A program made the translations under genes and the position numbers. Shown here in pieces: positions 33,436 through 43,020 of a DNA stretch of 64,000 nucleotides. Numbering within the stretch: position 1 is the stretch's first letter; each line of letters starts with the position of its first letter. Origin of the DNA: Dorea_A sp016295505 (GTDB lineage Bacteria > Bacillota > Clostridia > Lachnospirales > Lachnospiraceae). The DNA lies in NCBI RefSeq assembly GCF_039832105.1, contig NZ_JBDOHS010000013.1:1-64000 (forward strand), in the 5' to 3' direction. The notes below the pieces were generated by a model. It was not told the DNA's origin. It worked only from the letters and a program-made list of their open reading frames with translations, and searched no databases.

Positions 33436-35388
33436 TTACAGCCGTTCTGCAATCTGACCGCTCCGATATGCTGCCATCAGGACTTCCAGATCCTCAATCT
33501 GTTCTTTCAGTTCTCTTCCTGTATCCGTATCTCCGACTTTTTTACGTTCCAGAACCCGTTCTACAACCGTACTGTCCGAATGAATATCACTTTCCTTTTC
33601 GATTGCTGCTTCCGTAGATTCAAATGGCTCATGTGCTGCAAGGATCAGACCATAGGAATTGTAGATCAGTGTATATCCTGCAATTCCGGTTTCTTTCTGA
33701 TAGGCTCTGGAAAATCCTCCGTCAATGACCAGCACTTTTCCACCGCATTTGATCGGATTTTCTCCATCCTTACTCTTCACCGGAACATGACCATTAATAA
33801 TGTAGGATCCTTCACTTGGAAGTCCGAATTCCTTCAGAATATTATTGATTACTTTCTCATCTTCCAGCAGGCGGTAATATGCATTCTTTTTCTCTTTATG
33901 CGTCTCTTTTTCCGCAAGGAAATACCGTTCAAATGTAGCCATCTTATCCTTTCCGAACAGCGGCGAATTCTCACTGAGCCAGATGTACCACATCATATCT
34001 TTTCCACGTTCTCTTTCCTTCGGGTCCACCGCATAGAAGCCTTTTCTTACATAGCTCTCCAGAATCTCATAGAGACTCCTTCCTTTATATGTATGTCCAT
34101 AGAGACGCACTTTTTTCAATGATCCGTCTTCATTCAGCGGAACACAGCCATGATACAGCAGATTGCCATTATATACCTTATACAATCCTCCTTTATTCAG
34201 AAGGAACTTCATATGACTCTGCAGCTTCTCACAATTGGTAAATGCCCGTTCCAGACGCTCCATGATATCCTCTTCTTCTTTGGTCAGAGCATATGGCTTT
34301 TTCGGATCAATCGTAGGGAAATTCTTATCAAGCAGTTCGTACTCCTGTCCGTCCAGCTCTATCGTTCCCTTTTCATAATCAATATGATGAAGCAGATTTC
34401 TCTTTTCCATCTTGAATCCCGGATTTTTCTTGATAATCTGACCTTCCACCTTGAACTGAATCACAGAGATTGCCTTGTGCATCTTGATATCCATCAGCAT
34501 TTCACTCGGGTTGTAATTCGGGTGTCCTTTCAGTTTGAAGCACTCACATGGATCATCCCTGTATGTGCTCATTGCAAATGTTGCCAGTGGAAGCAAATTG
34601 ATTCCGTATCCTTCTTCCAGAATGTCCAGATTGCCGTAACGGGCGCAGATTCGGATCACATTTGCAATACATCCTCTCTGTCCTGCGGCAGCTCCCATCC
34701 ACAATACATCATGATTTCCCCATTGAATATCTACGGAATGGTAACCCATCAGCTTATCCATAATAATGTGCGGTCCCGGACCTCTGTCAAATATATCCCC
34801 AACAATATGCAGATGATCGACCGTCAGTCTCTGAATCAGCTCGCACAGCGCAATAATAAACTTCTCTGCCCTTCCGATCTCGATGATCGTATTGACAATA
34901 GAATTGTAATAAGATTCCTTATCCGTAATCTCTGATTTTTCAGTGATCAATTCTTCAATCACGTACGCAAAATCAGGCGGCAGTGCCTTTCTGACCTTAG
35001 AACGGGTATATTTGCTTGCCGTTCTCTTACATACCTCGATCAGACGGTACAGTGTAATCTTATACCAGTCTTCCATGTTTTCCTCAGTCTTTTTAATTCT
35101 GTCCATCTTTTCCTTCGGATAATAAATAAGAGTAGCAAGGGTCTGCTTCTCCCTGCTACTCATAGTATTTCCGAATACATCATCGATTTTACGGCGCACT
35201 GATCCTGATCCATTCTTAAGAACATGCGAAAAAGCCTCATATTCACCATGAATATCAGTCAAAAAATGTTCCGTGCCTTTCGGCAGATTCAGAATCGCCT
35301 GCAGATTAATGATCTCCGTCGATGCTTTGGCGATGGTTGGATAAAGCTGAGAAAGTCTCTCCAGATACCTCTCTTCTAACTTTTTCAT
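33436..35388 (-). CDS. fbp: Fructose-1,6-bisphosphatase, class III
   Basis: A 650-residue class III fructose-1,6-bisphosphatase (the Bacillus Fbp type), which removes the 1-phosphate from fructose 1,6-bisphosphate in gluconeogenesis. It has the metallophosphatase motifs DIHGEYEAF (near the N-terminus), GDIFDRGPGPH, WGNHDVLWMG and, near the C-terminus, NGHVPVK. Length and motif order match the family. GGGAGGAA lies before the ATG. It stands alone, in a region without other sugar genes. Confidence 0.95.
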   Translation of the reverse strand: MKKLEERYLERLSQLYPTIAKASTEIINLQAILNLPKGTEHFLTDIHGEYEAFSHVLKNGSGSVRRKIDDVFGNTMSSREKQTLATLIYYPKEKMDRIKKTEENMEDWYKITLYRLIEVCKRTASKYTRSKVRKALPPDFAYVIEELITEKSEITDKESYYNSIVNTIIEIGRAEKFIIALCELIQRLTVDHLHIVGDIFDRGPGPHIIMDKLMGYHSVDIQWGNHDVLWMGAAAGQRGCIANVIRICARYGNLDILEEGYGINLLPLATFAMSTYRDDPCECFKLKGHPNYNPSEMLMDIKMHKAISVIQFKVEGQIIKKNPGFKMEKRNLLHHIDYEKGTIELDGQEYELLDKNFPTIDPKKPYALTKEEEDIMERLERAFTNCEKLQSHMKFLLNKGGLYKVYNGNLLYHGCVPLNEDGSLKKVRLYGHTYKGRSLYEILESYVRKGFYAVDPKERERGKDMMWYIWLSENSPLFGKDKMATFERYFLAEKETHKEKKNAYYRLLEDEKVINNILKEFGLPSEGSYIINGHVPVKSKDGENPIKCGGKVLVIDGGFSRAYQKETGIAGYTLIYNSYGLILAAHEPFESTEAAIEKESDIHSDSTVVERVLERKKVGDTDTGRELKEQIEDLEVLMAAYRSGQIAERL

Positions 35389-35460
35389 AACTTCCTCCCA
35401 TAATATAATAACATTCTATATCATACAGTTCTTTCCGAACTGAATATAGGCATACCTGTC

Positions 35461-36219
35461 TTAAAATTGAATCACATCTGACATGTCATATCTTCCCGCC
35501 GGTTTCCCAGCCAGAAATCTTGCCGCTTCAACAGCACCTTTTCCAAATACGGCCTTGGAATAAGCTGTATGTCTGAACTCAATCACTTCGTCCGTTCCGG
35601 CGTAGATCACTTCATGGTCCCCAACAATCGTTCCGCCGCGAACTGCAGAGATTCCAATCTCTTTTGCATCTCTTTTCTGACGCACCTGACTTCTGTCATA
35701 TACATATGTATACTGATTGCCCACAGATTCATTGATAGAATCTGCCAGAGCGATCGCAGTACCACTCGGTGCATCCAGTTTCTGATTGTGATGTCTTTCC
35801 ACCAGTTCAATATCATAGCCTGCAGGAGAAAGTACCTTCGTTGCATCCTGCAGAAGCTTTAACAACAGATTAATTCCAAGCGACATATTGGCAGACTTCA
35901 GGACAGCCACCTTTTTTGCAGCCTCTTCCACTTTTGCAAGCTGCTCTTCAGAAAGGCCTGTCGTACACAGTACAACCGGAACCTGTCTTTCCACACAGTA
36001 ATCAAGAAGTGCATCTATCGCTGCCGCGTTTGAAAAATCAATGATCACGTCCGCTTTTATATTACACTTTTCAATACTGTCAAAAACGGGATATTCATTT
36101 GGAATTCCCGTGTATTTATCAATTCCGGCAACCAGTTCAATCCCTTCACTGTTTTTTATGATATCCGTGATTACACGGCCCATATGTCCATTGCATCCAT
36201 GCATGATTGCCTGTACCAT
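35461..36219 (-). CDS. dapB: 4-hydroxy-tetrahydrodipicolinate reductase
   Basis: A 252-residue DapB of lysine and peptidoglycan precursor synthesis. It opens MVQAIMHGCNGHMGRV (NAD(P)-binding loop) and has the catalytic histidines in VERHHNQKLDAPSGTA. The start at 36219 is chosen because AGGAGG sits nine bases before it; the ATG at 36228 directly abuts that site. dapA lies upstream in the same direction, with 110 bases between. Confidence 0.96.
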   Translation of the reverse strand: MVQAIMHGCNGHMGRVITDIIKNSEGIELVAGIDKYTGIPNEYPVFDSIEKCNIKADVIIDFSNAAAIDALLDYCVERQVPVVLCTTGLSEEQLAKVEEAAKKVAVLKSANMSLGINLLLKLLQDATKVLSPAGYDIELVERHHNQKLDAPSGTAIALADSINESVGNQYTYVYDRSQVRQKRDAKEIGISAVRGGTIVGDHEVIYAGTDEVIEFRHTAYSKAVFGKGAVEAARFLAGKPAGRYDMSDVIQF

Positions 36220-36329
36220 CTTTTTCATCCTCCTGTCACATCATGTTAAAAAAGGATATCATATATGTATCATCAGATATGATATCCCTCTTATCTTTAT
36301 TATTCTATATTGTACAACATTTTCTGTAA

Positions 36330-37220
36330 TTAAGCCAGTTTAATACCAAATTCCTTCATTGCCTTTGCAAGTGTTTCTTCATGTGCTTTTGAAATCTCTG
36401 TCAGCGGCATGCGAAGTGGTCCACAGTCTACACCCATCAGCTGCATCGCTTTTTTAACCGGAATCGGATTCACTTCACAGAATAACTGCTCAACCAGCGG
36501 GAGCGCCTTTAACTGCAGTGCTGCACTTCCTGCAATATCACCATTAAAGAATTTTTCGCAGATATCATGCGTTTCATCCGGTGCAACATTGGATAATACA
36601 GAGATAACACCCTTTCCACCGAGCGAAAGAATTGGAACGATCTGGTCATCATTACCGGAATACAGATCAACCTTACCGTCTGTCATAGCCATGATCTTTG
36701 CAATCTGAGAAATATTACCGGAAGCTTCCTTGATTCCGACAATATTATCTACATTTTTCACGAGTTCAGCAACCGTTGCAGGCTCGATATTGCATCCGGT
36801 TCTGCTCGCAACACTGTACATAATGATCGGTGCTTTTGCTTCCTTTGCAACGGCTGTAAAATGAGCGATCAGTCCATTCTGTGTTGCCTTATTATAATAC
36901 GGCGTCACCAGAAGCAGTCCGTCTGCTCCGTACTCCGATGCCTCTTTGGACATATCAATTGCGGTTCTCGTACAATTGGAGCCTGTTCCTGCAACGACCG
37001 GAATTCTTCCCTTTGCACGGTCGATCGTAAACTTCACACAATCCATGTGCTCTTCCTCTGTCATCGTAGCAGATTCACCCGTTGTACCACATATAATAAT
37101 ACAGTCTGTTTTTTTCTCGCAGTGAAAATCAATCAATTCATCCAGTTTATCATAATTAATACTTCCATCTTCATGAAATGGTGTAACGATTGCCACACCG
37201 GCTCCTGTAAAAATAGCCAT
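36330..37220 (-). CDS. dapA: 4-hydroxy-tetrahydrodipicolinate synthase
   Basis: A 296-residue class I aldolase that condenses pyruvate with aspartate semialdehyde. The Schiff-base lysine is in VGIKEASGN (about residue 161), with the YYNK region near residue 133 and the active site TGESATM near the N-terminus. The ATG follows AGGAGAATGCT. Next to dapB it supplies lysine and diaminopimelate. Confidence 0.97.
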   Translation of the reverse strand: MAIFTGAGVAIVTPFHEDGSINYDKLDELIDFHCEKKTDCIIICGTTGESATMTEEEHMDCVKFTIDRAKGRIPVVAGTGSNCTRTAIDMSKEASEYGADGLLLVTPYYNKATQNGLIAHFTAVAKEAKAPIIMYSVASRTGCNIEPATVAELVKNVDNIVGIKEASGNISQIAKIMAMTDGKVDLYSGNDDQIVPILSLGGKGVISVLSNVAPDETHDICEKFFNGDIAGSAALQLKALPLVEQLFCEVNPIPVKKAMQLMGVDCGPLRMPLTEISKAHEETLAKAMKEFGIKLA

Positions 37221-37359
37221 AGCATTCTCCTGCCTTTCCTTATAACTATCAAAATTCTATCATCAAAGAAATGTGATGTCAATGGAATATTCTATTACAA
37301 ACTGATACCCGCCAGATCTCTTTTCACTTCTCCTGCTATAATCAGACCCACCACCATAT

Positions 37360-37989
37360 TTATTCTGCCAGACACTCCAGTTTACTGACGGACACTTCAT
37401 ATGCCGTTCGCTTTTCTGTCTCTGTATCCGTCAGCTTCTTAATATATTCTCTGCTCTGAATCCGTCCGATCACTTGTACATGTTCCCCGACCTCAAACGC
37501 AGAAGCATATCTTGCATTTCTTCCCCAGCATATGCACGGTATGTAATCAGACTTTCCGTATGGCCGATTGACCGCCAGCAAAAGATCCGCAATCTCTCTT
37601 CCCAGCGGAGTTTTACGATATACCGGCTGCTTACAGATATAACCGTCCAGAAATATATTATTTGTCTTGGCACCGTCCAGTTCTTCTTCTACAAAAGACA
37701 CTTCTCTTACGAATACGGATAAAATCAATCTGTTCTTTTGCTCATCGTGCCTGTTGTAGGATCGAAACTGCCCGCTTGCCATGATGAACTCTCCGGTATA
37801 ATCCCGGGATACATCCATCAGTCTTTCTGATATCATAAGCGGAATCCGGTCCTCTGAATTGCTGAGACGCCGCACACTTACATCCACCATATAGAATCCT
37901 TCGCCAAACACTTCATGACTGAATGTAAATGGTGACACAATCTCTCCCATAATCGTTACCTGGTTGTTTTCAATGATCTTATCTGACAT
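37360..37989 (-). CDS. Single-stranded DNA-binding-like protein (SSB family)
   Basis: A 209-residue protein made of two OB-fold-like halves related to SSB (first half about residues 5-100, with QVTIMGEIVSPF; second with NNIFLDGYICKQPVYRKTPLGREIADLLLAVNRP). The second half matches the SSB fold best. The start at 37989 (MSDKIIENN) follows GGGAGATTG; a longer frame from 38202 runs through promoter DNA and is not likely. No partner gene is beside it. It may be an accessory SSB rather than the main one. Confidence 0.75.
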   Translation of the reverse strand: MSDKIIENNQVTIMGEIVSPFTFSHEVFGEGFYMVDVSVRRLSNSEDRIPLMISERLMDVSRDYTGEFIMASGQFRSYNRHDEQKNRLILSVFVREVSFVEEELDGAKTNNIFLDGYICKQPVYRKTPLGREIADLLLAVNRPYGKSDYIPCICWGRNARYASAFEVGEHVQVIGRIQSREYIKKLTDTETEKRTAYEVSVSKLECLAE

Positions 37990-38073
37990 AATTTTACAAT
38001 CTCCCTTCCTCTGAATCGTATTTTGAGTCATTACATAGTCTATGAACGGGATCAGTATTTTAGAACGAAATAC

Positions 38074-38101
38074 TTGTAAAATTTGAAAAATGTGATAAAC
38101 T
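38074..38101 (+). promoter_or_regulatory. Likely sigma-A promoter of typA
   Basis: A -35-like TTGTAA at 38074-38079 and a -10-like TAAACT at 38096-38101 are separated by 16 bases. They lie 45 bases before the typA start, in the divergent gap with the SSB-like gene. Neither box is perfect. Confidence 0.4.
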
Positions 38102-38145
38102 AATGGAGTTATATATAAATATAGGAAGAGAAAAGGAAGATTCGT

Positions 38146-39972
38146 ATGAATACAAAACGTGAAGATGTACGTAATATAGCGATTATTGCTCATGTTGATC
38201 ATGGTAAGACAACTTTAGTAGACGAATTATTAAAACAAAGCGGTGTCTTCCGTGAGAATCAGGAAGTTGCCGAACGTGTCATGGACTCCAACGATATCGA
38301 AAGAGAACGTGGTATCACGATCCTTTCCAAAAACACTGCTGTTACTTACAATGGTGTAAAGATCAATATCATTGATACTCCGGGTCATGCCGATTTTGGC
38401 GGCGAAGTAGAACGTGTCCTGAAGATGGTCAACGGTGTTATCCTTGTTGTTGATGCTTTCGAAGGTGCAATGCCGCAGACCAAATTTGTGCTGAGAAAAG
38501 CACTTGACTTAAGCCTTCCTGTTATCGTCTGCATCAATAAGATTGACCGTCCGGAAGCAAGACCGGAAGAAGTGATCGATGAGGTTCTGGAACTTCTGAT
38601 CGATCTGGGTGCTTCAGACGAACAGCTCGACTGTCCTTTCGTCTATGCATCTGCAAAAGCAGGCGTTGCTGTTCTGGATCTGTCTGATAAAGAACAGGAT
38701 ATGAAACCATTATTTGAAACCATTCTGGAATACATTCCTGCACCGGAGGGAGACCCGGAAGCTCCCGGTCAGGTTCTGATCAGTACCATTGATTATAATG
38801 AATATGTCGGCCGTATCGGTATTGGAAAAGTTGATAACGGAACGATCTCCGTCAATCAGGATATGGTCGTTGTAAACCATCACAATCCTGACAAACAGCA
38901 AAAAGTAAAGATCAGTAAGCTCTATGAGTTTGACGGATTGAAAAAAGTAGAAGTAAAGGAAGCAACCATCGGATCCATCGTTGCGATCTCCGGTATCTCG
39001 GATATTTCCATCGGTGATACCCTCTGCTCTCCTGAGAACCCGGAACCTATTCCGTTCCAGAAGATCTCTGAACCGACCATAGCTATGGACTTTGTTGTGA
39101 ATGACAGTCCTTTTGCAGGACTGGAAGGCAAATACGTGACCTCCCGTCATCTGCGTGACCGACTCTTAAGAGAGCTGAATACGGACGTCAGTCTCCGTGT
39201 CGAAGATACCGAAAACACAGACTGTTTCAAGGTATCCGGCCGTGGAGAGCTTCATCTGTCCGTATTGATTGAAAACATGCGCCGTGAAGGATATGAATTT
39301 GCGGTCAGCAAGGCAGAAGTACTCTATAAGCACGACGAAAAAGGAAAATTGCTGGAACCAATGGAAATTGCCTATATTGATGTTCCGGACGAATTTACCG
39401 GTGTCGTCATTGAAAAATTAAGCCAGAGAAAAGGCGAATTGCAGGCAATGGGAGCTGCCAACGGCGGATATACACGACTGGAATTCAAGATTCCATCCCG
39501 TGGTCTGATCGGTTACCGCGGCGATTTTTTAACAGACACCAAAGGAAATGGTATCATGAATACTGCTTTTGACGGATATGCCCCATATAAAGGTGATATC
39601 CAGTACCGGAAACAGGGTTCCCTGATCGCATTTGAGACCGGTGAGTCCGTAACCTACGGTCTGTTCAGTGCACAGGAACGTGGAATCCTCTTCATCGGAC
39701 CCGGAGAAAAGGTATATTCAGGTATGGTAATCGGCGAAAATGCAAAGACTGATGATATTGAAGTCAATGTATGTAAGACCAAACATCTGACCAATACCCG
39801 CTCTTCAAGCGCAGATGAGGCCCTTCGCCTGACTCCTCCTAAAATCTTAAGTCTGGAACAGGCAATTGATTTCATTGATACAGACGAATTACTGGAAGTA
39901 ACTCCAAAATCTCTTCGTATCCGTAAGAAGATTCTGGATCCAAAAATGAGAAAACGAGGAAACAGATCATGA
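38146..39972 (+). CDS. typA: Translational GTPase TypA/BipA
   Basis: A 608-residue ribosome-binding GTPase of the EF-G/LepA group, involved in ribosome assembly and stress adaptation. The GTPase motifs are AHVDHGKTTL (G1), ITILSKN (G2), DTPGHADFGG (G3) and NKIDRP (G4). The BipA-specific C-terminal domain is present. The start follows GGAAG. Its stop overlaps the PAP2 start by four bases (ATGA), so the next two genes are probably translated with it. Confidence 0.97.
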   Translation: MNTKREDVRNIAIIAHVDHGKTTLVDELLKQSGVFRENQEVAERVMDSNDIERERGITILSKNTAVTYNGVKINIIDTPGHADFGGEVERVLKMVNGVILVVDAFEGAMPQTKFVLRKALDLSLPVIVCINKIDRPEARPEEVIDEVLELLIDLGASDEQLDCPFVYASAKAGVAVLDLSDKEQDMKPLFETILEYIPAPEGDPEAPGQVLISTIDYNEYVGRIGIGKVDNGTISVNQDMVVVNHHNPDKQQKVKISKLYEFDGLKKVEVKEATIGSIVAISGISDISIGDTLCSPENPEPIPFQKISEPTIAMDFVVNDSPFAGLEGKYVTSRHLRDRLLRELNTDVSLRVEDTENTDCFKVSGRGELHLSVLIENMRREGYEFAVSKAEVLYKHDEKGKLLEPMEIAYIDVPDEFTGVVIEKLSQRKGELQAMGAANGGYTRLEFKIPSRGLIGYRGDFLTDTKGNGIMNTAFDGYAPYKGDIQYRKQGSLIAFETGESVTYGLFSAQERGILFIGPGEKVYSGMVIGENAKTDDIEVNVCKTKHLTNTRSSSADEALRLTPPKILSLEQAIDFIDTDELLEVTPKSLRIRKKILDPKMRKRGNRS

Positions 39973-40859
39973 CATTTTTATGGCTGTTAGAGGGGATCCG
40001 TACTCCCTTCTTAGACAAACTGATGCAGTTCATCACATATTTCGGCCAGGAAATTATTATTATAGCGGTTATCTGCACACTGTACTGGTGTGTGGATAAG
40101 CGCTTTGCTTATCTTATGGGATTTACGTACTTCAGCGCCGGATTATGTGTACAGACTTTAAAAATCACATTCCGCATCCCAAGGCCCTGGATACTGGATC
40201 CAACATTCCATGCAGTTGAAAGTGCCGTGCCGGGTGCCACCGGTTATTCCTTTCCGAGCGGACACACACAGGGGGCAACCTGCCTGTTCTTTCCGCTCGC
40301 ACTGAAAGTAAGACGAACCTGGATGAAAGTACTCTGTATTCTGGCGTTTCTTGCAATCGGATTTTCAAGAATGTATCTTGGATGCCATACGCCTAAAGAC
40401 GTCCTGACATCTATGATTCTTTCTTTGATCATCGCATCCTTGCTCTGGAAATATCAAAAATATATTCTGGATCAGGAAGAATTCCGAAAACCGATTGCTG
40501 CCCTTCTTATCATTTGCAGCGTTTTCGTAGCGGTCTACGCCCTGATTTTAAACGGAAACGGCACAATTGAAACCAAGTACGCCATGGACTGCTGTAAAGC
40601 TTCCGGCGCAGGACTCGGGTTTGCGATCGGATGGTATCTGGAACAGACCCGTCTGAATTTTTCCACTTACTGCCACAGCCTGCATGCCCAGATCCTGAAG
40701 CTTCTGATCGGCCTTGCCGGTGCGCTGCTTCTTCGGAAGGGACTTCCTTTCCTTCTGGGAACTTCCATCTTGGCAAAAGCTGCAGAATACTTTATACTTG
40801 TGTTATGGGTACTCATAATATATCCATATCTATTCAGTAAAAGATTAAGGAGAGAATAA
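39969..40859 (+). CDS. PAP2-family membrane phosphatase
   Basis: A 296-residue membrane protein of the PAP2/vanadium haloperoxidase fold. It shows the three catalytic motifs: KITFRIPRP (K-x6-RP), PSGH in GYSFPSGHTQG, and SRMYLGCHTPKDV (S-R-x5-H-x3-D). Such enzymes dephosphorylate lipid pyrophosphates such as undecaprenyl pyrophosphate, or phosphatidic acid. Several helices follow the active site. It starts by the ATGA overlap with typA. The substrate is not decided by the sequence. Confidence 0.9.
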   Translation: MTFLWLLEGIRTPFLDKLMQFITYFGQEIIIIAVICTLYWCVDKRFAYLMGFTYFSAGLCVQTLKITFRIPRPWILDPTFHAVESAVPGATGYSFPSGHTQGATCLFFPLALKVRRTWMKVLCILAFLAIGFSRMYLGCHTPKDVLTSMILSLIIASLLWKYQKYILDQEEFRKPIAALLIICSVFVAVYALILNGNGTIETKYAMDCCKASGAGLGFAIGWYLEQTRLNFSTYCHSLHAQILKLLIGLAGALLLRKGLPFLLGTSILAKAAEYFILVLWVLIIYPYLFSKRLRRE

Positions 40860-41470
40860 TGAGACAATTCGTATCAAGTTTTTTAAAACGGGTTGCAGTC
40901 ATTCTGGAATTCGTGATTGCCATCATGCTGGCAGTTGGAGTCATTCTACTGTGCCTTCGTATGGTCATGTCACTTGGAAACATTCCCGATCTGAATATCT
41001 GGCCAAATTATGATGATCTGCTGGAAACATGTTTCAATCTGATCATCGGCGTCGAGCTGATCCGGATGATGTATTCCCATTCTCCAAACACAGTATTTGA
41101 AGTACTGTTGTTTGCAATCGCCCGACAGATCATCATCGATCACTCTTCTGTTTACAGCAGTCTGATTGGTGTATGTGCTATCGCAGTGCTTTTTGCCACA
41201 AGAAAGTTTTTGTTCTGCGAATTCGATGTTGCAGATGAAATCATCTTCCGTGCAACCTCCAAGGCAAAGGCAGTCAACAAGATCCTGGGAGTCAATATTC
41301 CCTATGAACCCGGCGAAACCCTGCTGGATGTACTGTCCCGCAATCTGGCCGACCATGACATTGAACTCGGTGTAGGCGCCTGCTTCTACTTCAAAGACTG
41401 TGGACTTCGGGTTGCAAAGATGCATGACGAAAAAATTACAAGAATTGAAGTAATCCGTGCTATACATTAA
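40859..41470 (+). CDS. PsiE-like membrane protein with cytoplasmic TrkA-C-like domain
   Basis: A 203-residue protein. The first half (to about residue 125) has four hydrophobic segments, beginning VIAIMLAVGVILLCLRMVM and continuing through LIIGVELIRMM, like phosphate-starvation-inducible PsiE. The second half (about 130-203, VNIPYEPGETLLDVLSRNLA then EIELGV-type strands) resembles the C-terminal TrkA domain that binds small ligands. The start overlaps the stop of the PAP2 gene (TAATG). The ligand and job are unknown. Confidence 0.75.
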   Translation: MRQFVSSFLKRVAVILEFVIAIMLAVGVILLCLRMVMSLGNIPDLNIWPNYDDLLETCFNLIIGVELIRMMYSHSPNTVFEVLLFAIARQIIIDHSSVYSSLIGVCAIAVLFATRKFLFCEFDVADEIIFRATSKAKAVNKILGVNIPYEPGETLLDVLSRNLADHDIELGVGACFYFKDCGLRVAKMHDEKITRIEVIRAIH

Positions 41471-41601
41471 CGTCCAAACGTGCTATACTACATATATCAG
41501 ATAGATTGTTATTCAAGACAGCAATTGTCAGACTATACACATTTTTTCAATTCTGTCAAGTACATTTTATTTGAAATTATGTCGAAAAGGAGTTGGACAG
41601 C

Positions 41602-42138
41602 ATGAAGTTTATCATTATCGGAAAGAACATCGATGTAACACCAGGTTTGAGAGAGGCCGTAGAAAGCAAACTGGGAAAATTAGAAAGGTACTTTACTCCA
41701 GACACGGAAATCCATGTAACATTAAGCGTTCAGAAAGAGCGCCAGAAAATTGAAGTAACCATCCCTGTCAAAGGCGGTATTATCCGCTCCGAACAGGAAA
41801 GTAACGATATGTATGTATCCATTGACCTTGTAGAAGAGGTGATCGAGCGTCAGCTTCGCAAATATAAAAACAAACTGGTTGCAAAGCATCAGGAAGGCAG
41901 CAACTTCAAGGAAGAATTCATTGAAACAGAAGATAATGCTGAAGATGACGGAGAGATCAGGATCGTACGAACCAAAAAGTTCGGATTCAAGCCGATGTAT
42001 CCGGAAGATGCATGTGTACAGATGGAATTACTCGGACATGATTTCTATGTATTCTGCAACGCAGAGACTGACGAAGTAAATGTTGTATACAGAAGGAAAA
42101 ACGGAACATTTGGATTGATTGAACCGGAATTTTCATAA
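41602..42138 (+). CDS. hpf: Ribosome hibernation-promoting factor, long form
   Basis: A 178-residue long-type HPF. The N-terminal domain (about residues 1-95, MKFIIIGKNIDVTPGLRE) binds the small subunit, and the C-terminal domain (about 120-178, RTKKFGFKPMYPEDACVQMEL) joins two ribosomes to make inactive 100S pairs. The start at 41602 follows AAGGAG by nine bases, better than the ATG at 41593. It is the last gene of this plus-strand group, with a gap of about 130 bases before it. Confidence 0.95.
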   Translation: MKFIIIGKNIDVTPGLREAVESKLGKLERYFTPDTEIHVTLSVQKERQKIEVTIPVKGGIIRSEQESNDMYVSIDLVEEVIERQLRKYKNKLVAKHQEGSNFKEEFIETEDNAEDDGEIRIVRTKKFGFKPMYPEDACVQMELLGHDFYVFCNAETDEVNVVYRRKNGTFGLIEPEFS

Positions 42139-42170
42139 TTTCATATCTGAACTGACACATTAATTTTACA

Positions 42171-42207
42171 GGGGGCTGTCCTGAACTGCATATTCAGGAC
42201 AGCCTCC
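42171..42207. terminator. Intrinsic terminator, probably working in both directions
   Basis: A 14-base stem (GGGGGCTGTCCTGA with TCAGGACAGCCTCC, one G-T pair) around a nine-base loop is followed by TTATTTTTTT. It lies between hpf and the convergent yigZ gene. Confidence 0.85.
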
Positions 42208-42215
42208 TTATTTTT

Positions 42216-42869
42216 TTACTCAAGAACAGTAGGAATTCCATCAATTTCCGCAAAATAGCAATCCTGAAGCACCTGCATCTTCACCTGCCCATTTGTTCCT
42301 TCCACCAACGCATCCTGTACTTCTTTTTGCATACTTTCCGGGACCAGTACATATATATCTACTTTATCTGTATATTCCGTATCCAGAACCTTCAGATTCC
42401 GCTGTGCCAGAATGTACTGAATCTTCCCAAGCCCCGTATAATCAGTCGCAATATGAAGTTTAACTCCATGAATCTTGGTTATAATTACAGAGGAATGAAG
42501 TCCCTCTCTTGTGGCAGATGAATATGCGCGGACCAGTCCGCCGGTTCCAAGTAACGTACCGCCAAAATATCTGGTCACCACTACTGCAACATTACGGATC
42601 TCCTCTCCGTTCAGAACATCCAGCATTGGTTTGCCTGCTGTTCCGCCCGGTTCCCCGTCGTCACTGCATCTTTGCAGCTCCCCGCGTTCTCCGATCACAT
42701 ATGCAAAACAATTGTGCGTTGCGTTCCAGTATTTTTTTTTCATCGATTCGATAAAAGAAAGGGCTTCTTCCTCTGTTGCAGCAGGAACCACTGTCGCAAT
42801 AAAACGTGATTTTTTCTCTGTAATTTCGCCTTCTCCGCCTTCATAGACTGTCTTATATTCTGATAACAT
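42216..42869 (-). CDS. YigZ/IMPACT-family protein
   Basis: A 217-residue member of the YigZ/IMPACT family. The N-terminal UPF0029 domain has FIATVVPAATEEEALSFI, the hallmark EKKYWNATHNCFAYVIG and DGEPGGTAGKPM, and the C-terminal domain is ferredoxin-like. The biochemical role of bacterial YigZ is not settled; eukaryotic IMPACT acts in translational control. CAGGAG lies before the start. It is divergent to the penicillin-binding protein. Confidence 0.9.
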   Translation of the reverse strand: MLSEYKTVYEGGEGEITEKKSRFIATVVPAATEEEALSFIESMKKKYWNATHNCFAYVIGERGELQRCSDDGEPGGTAGKPMLDVLNGEEIRNVAVVVTRYFGGTLLGTGGLVRAYSSATREGLHSSVIITKIHGVKLHIATDYTGLGKIQYILAQRNLKVLDTEYTDKVDIYVLVPESMQKEVQDALVEGTNGQVKMQVLQDCYFAEIDGIPTVLE

Positions 42870-42964
42870 ATGTTCTTTCTCCTGTCTGTTGTCACTCTTC
42901 TACATATTAATATAACGAATTTCTTAAGATTTTCCTACTGAAATATGAACTTTTTATTTTTTTC

Positions 42965-42993
42965 TTTATTAACACAGGCTTATTTGCTATAAT
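42965..42993 (+). promoter_or_regulatory. Promoter of the penicillin-binding protein gene
   Basis: A TTTATT box and a TGC-TATAAT box (extended -10, 42988-42993) are 17 bases apart. The -10 lies 28 bases before the ATG. The -35 is weak, as is usual with an extended -10. Confidence 0.6.
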
Positions 42994-43020
42994 GACATGG
43001 TATAAAGGAGGCCAAATCGC

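Noticed and set aside
37990..38202. A longer start for the SSB-like gene
   Set aside because: The extra 71 residues are hydrophobic, cross the typA start and promoter, and have no ribosome site; the start at 37989 does.
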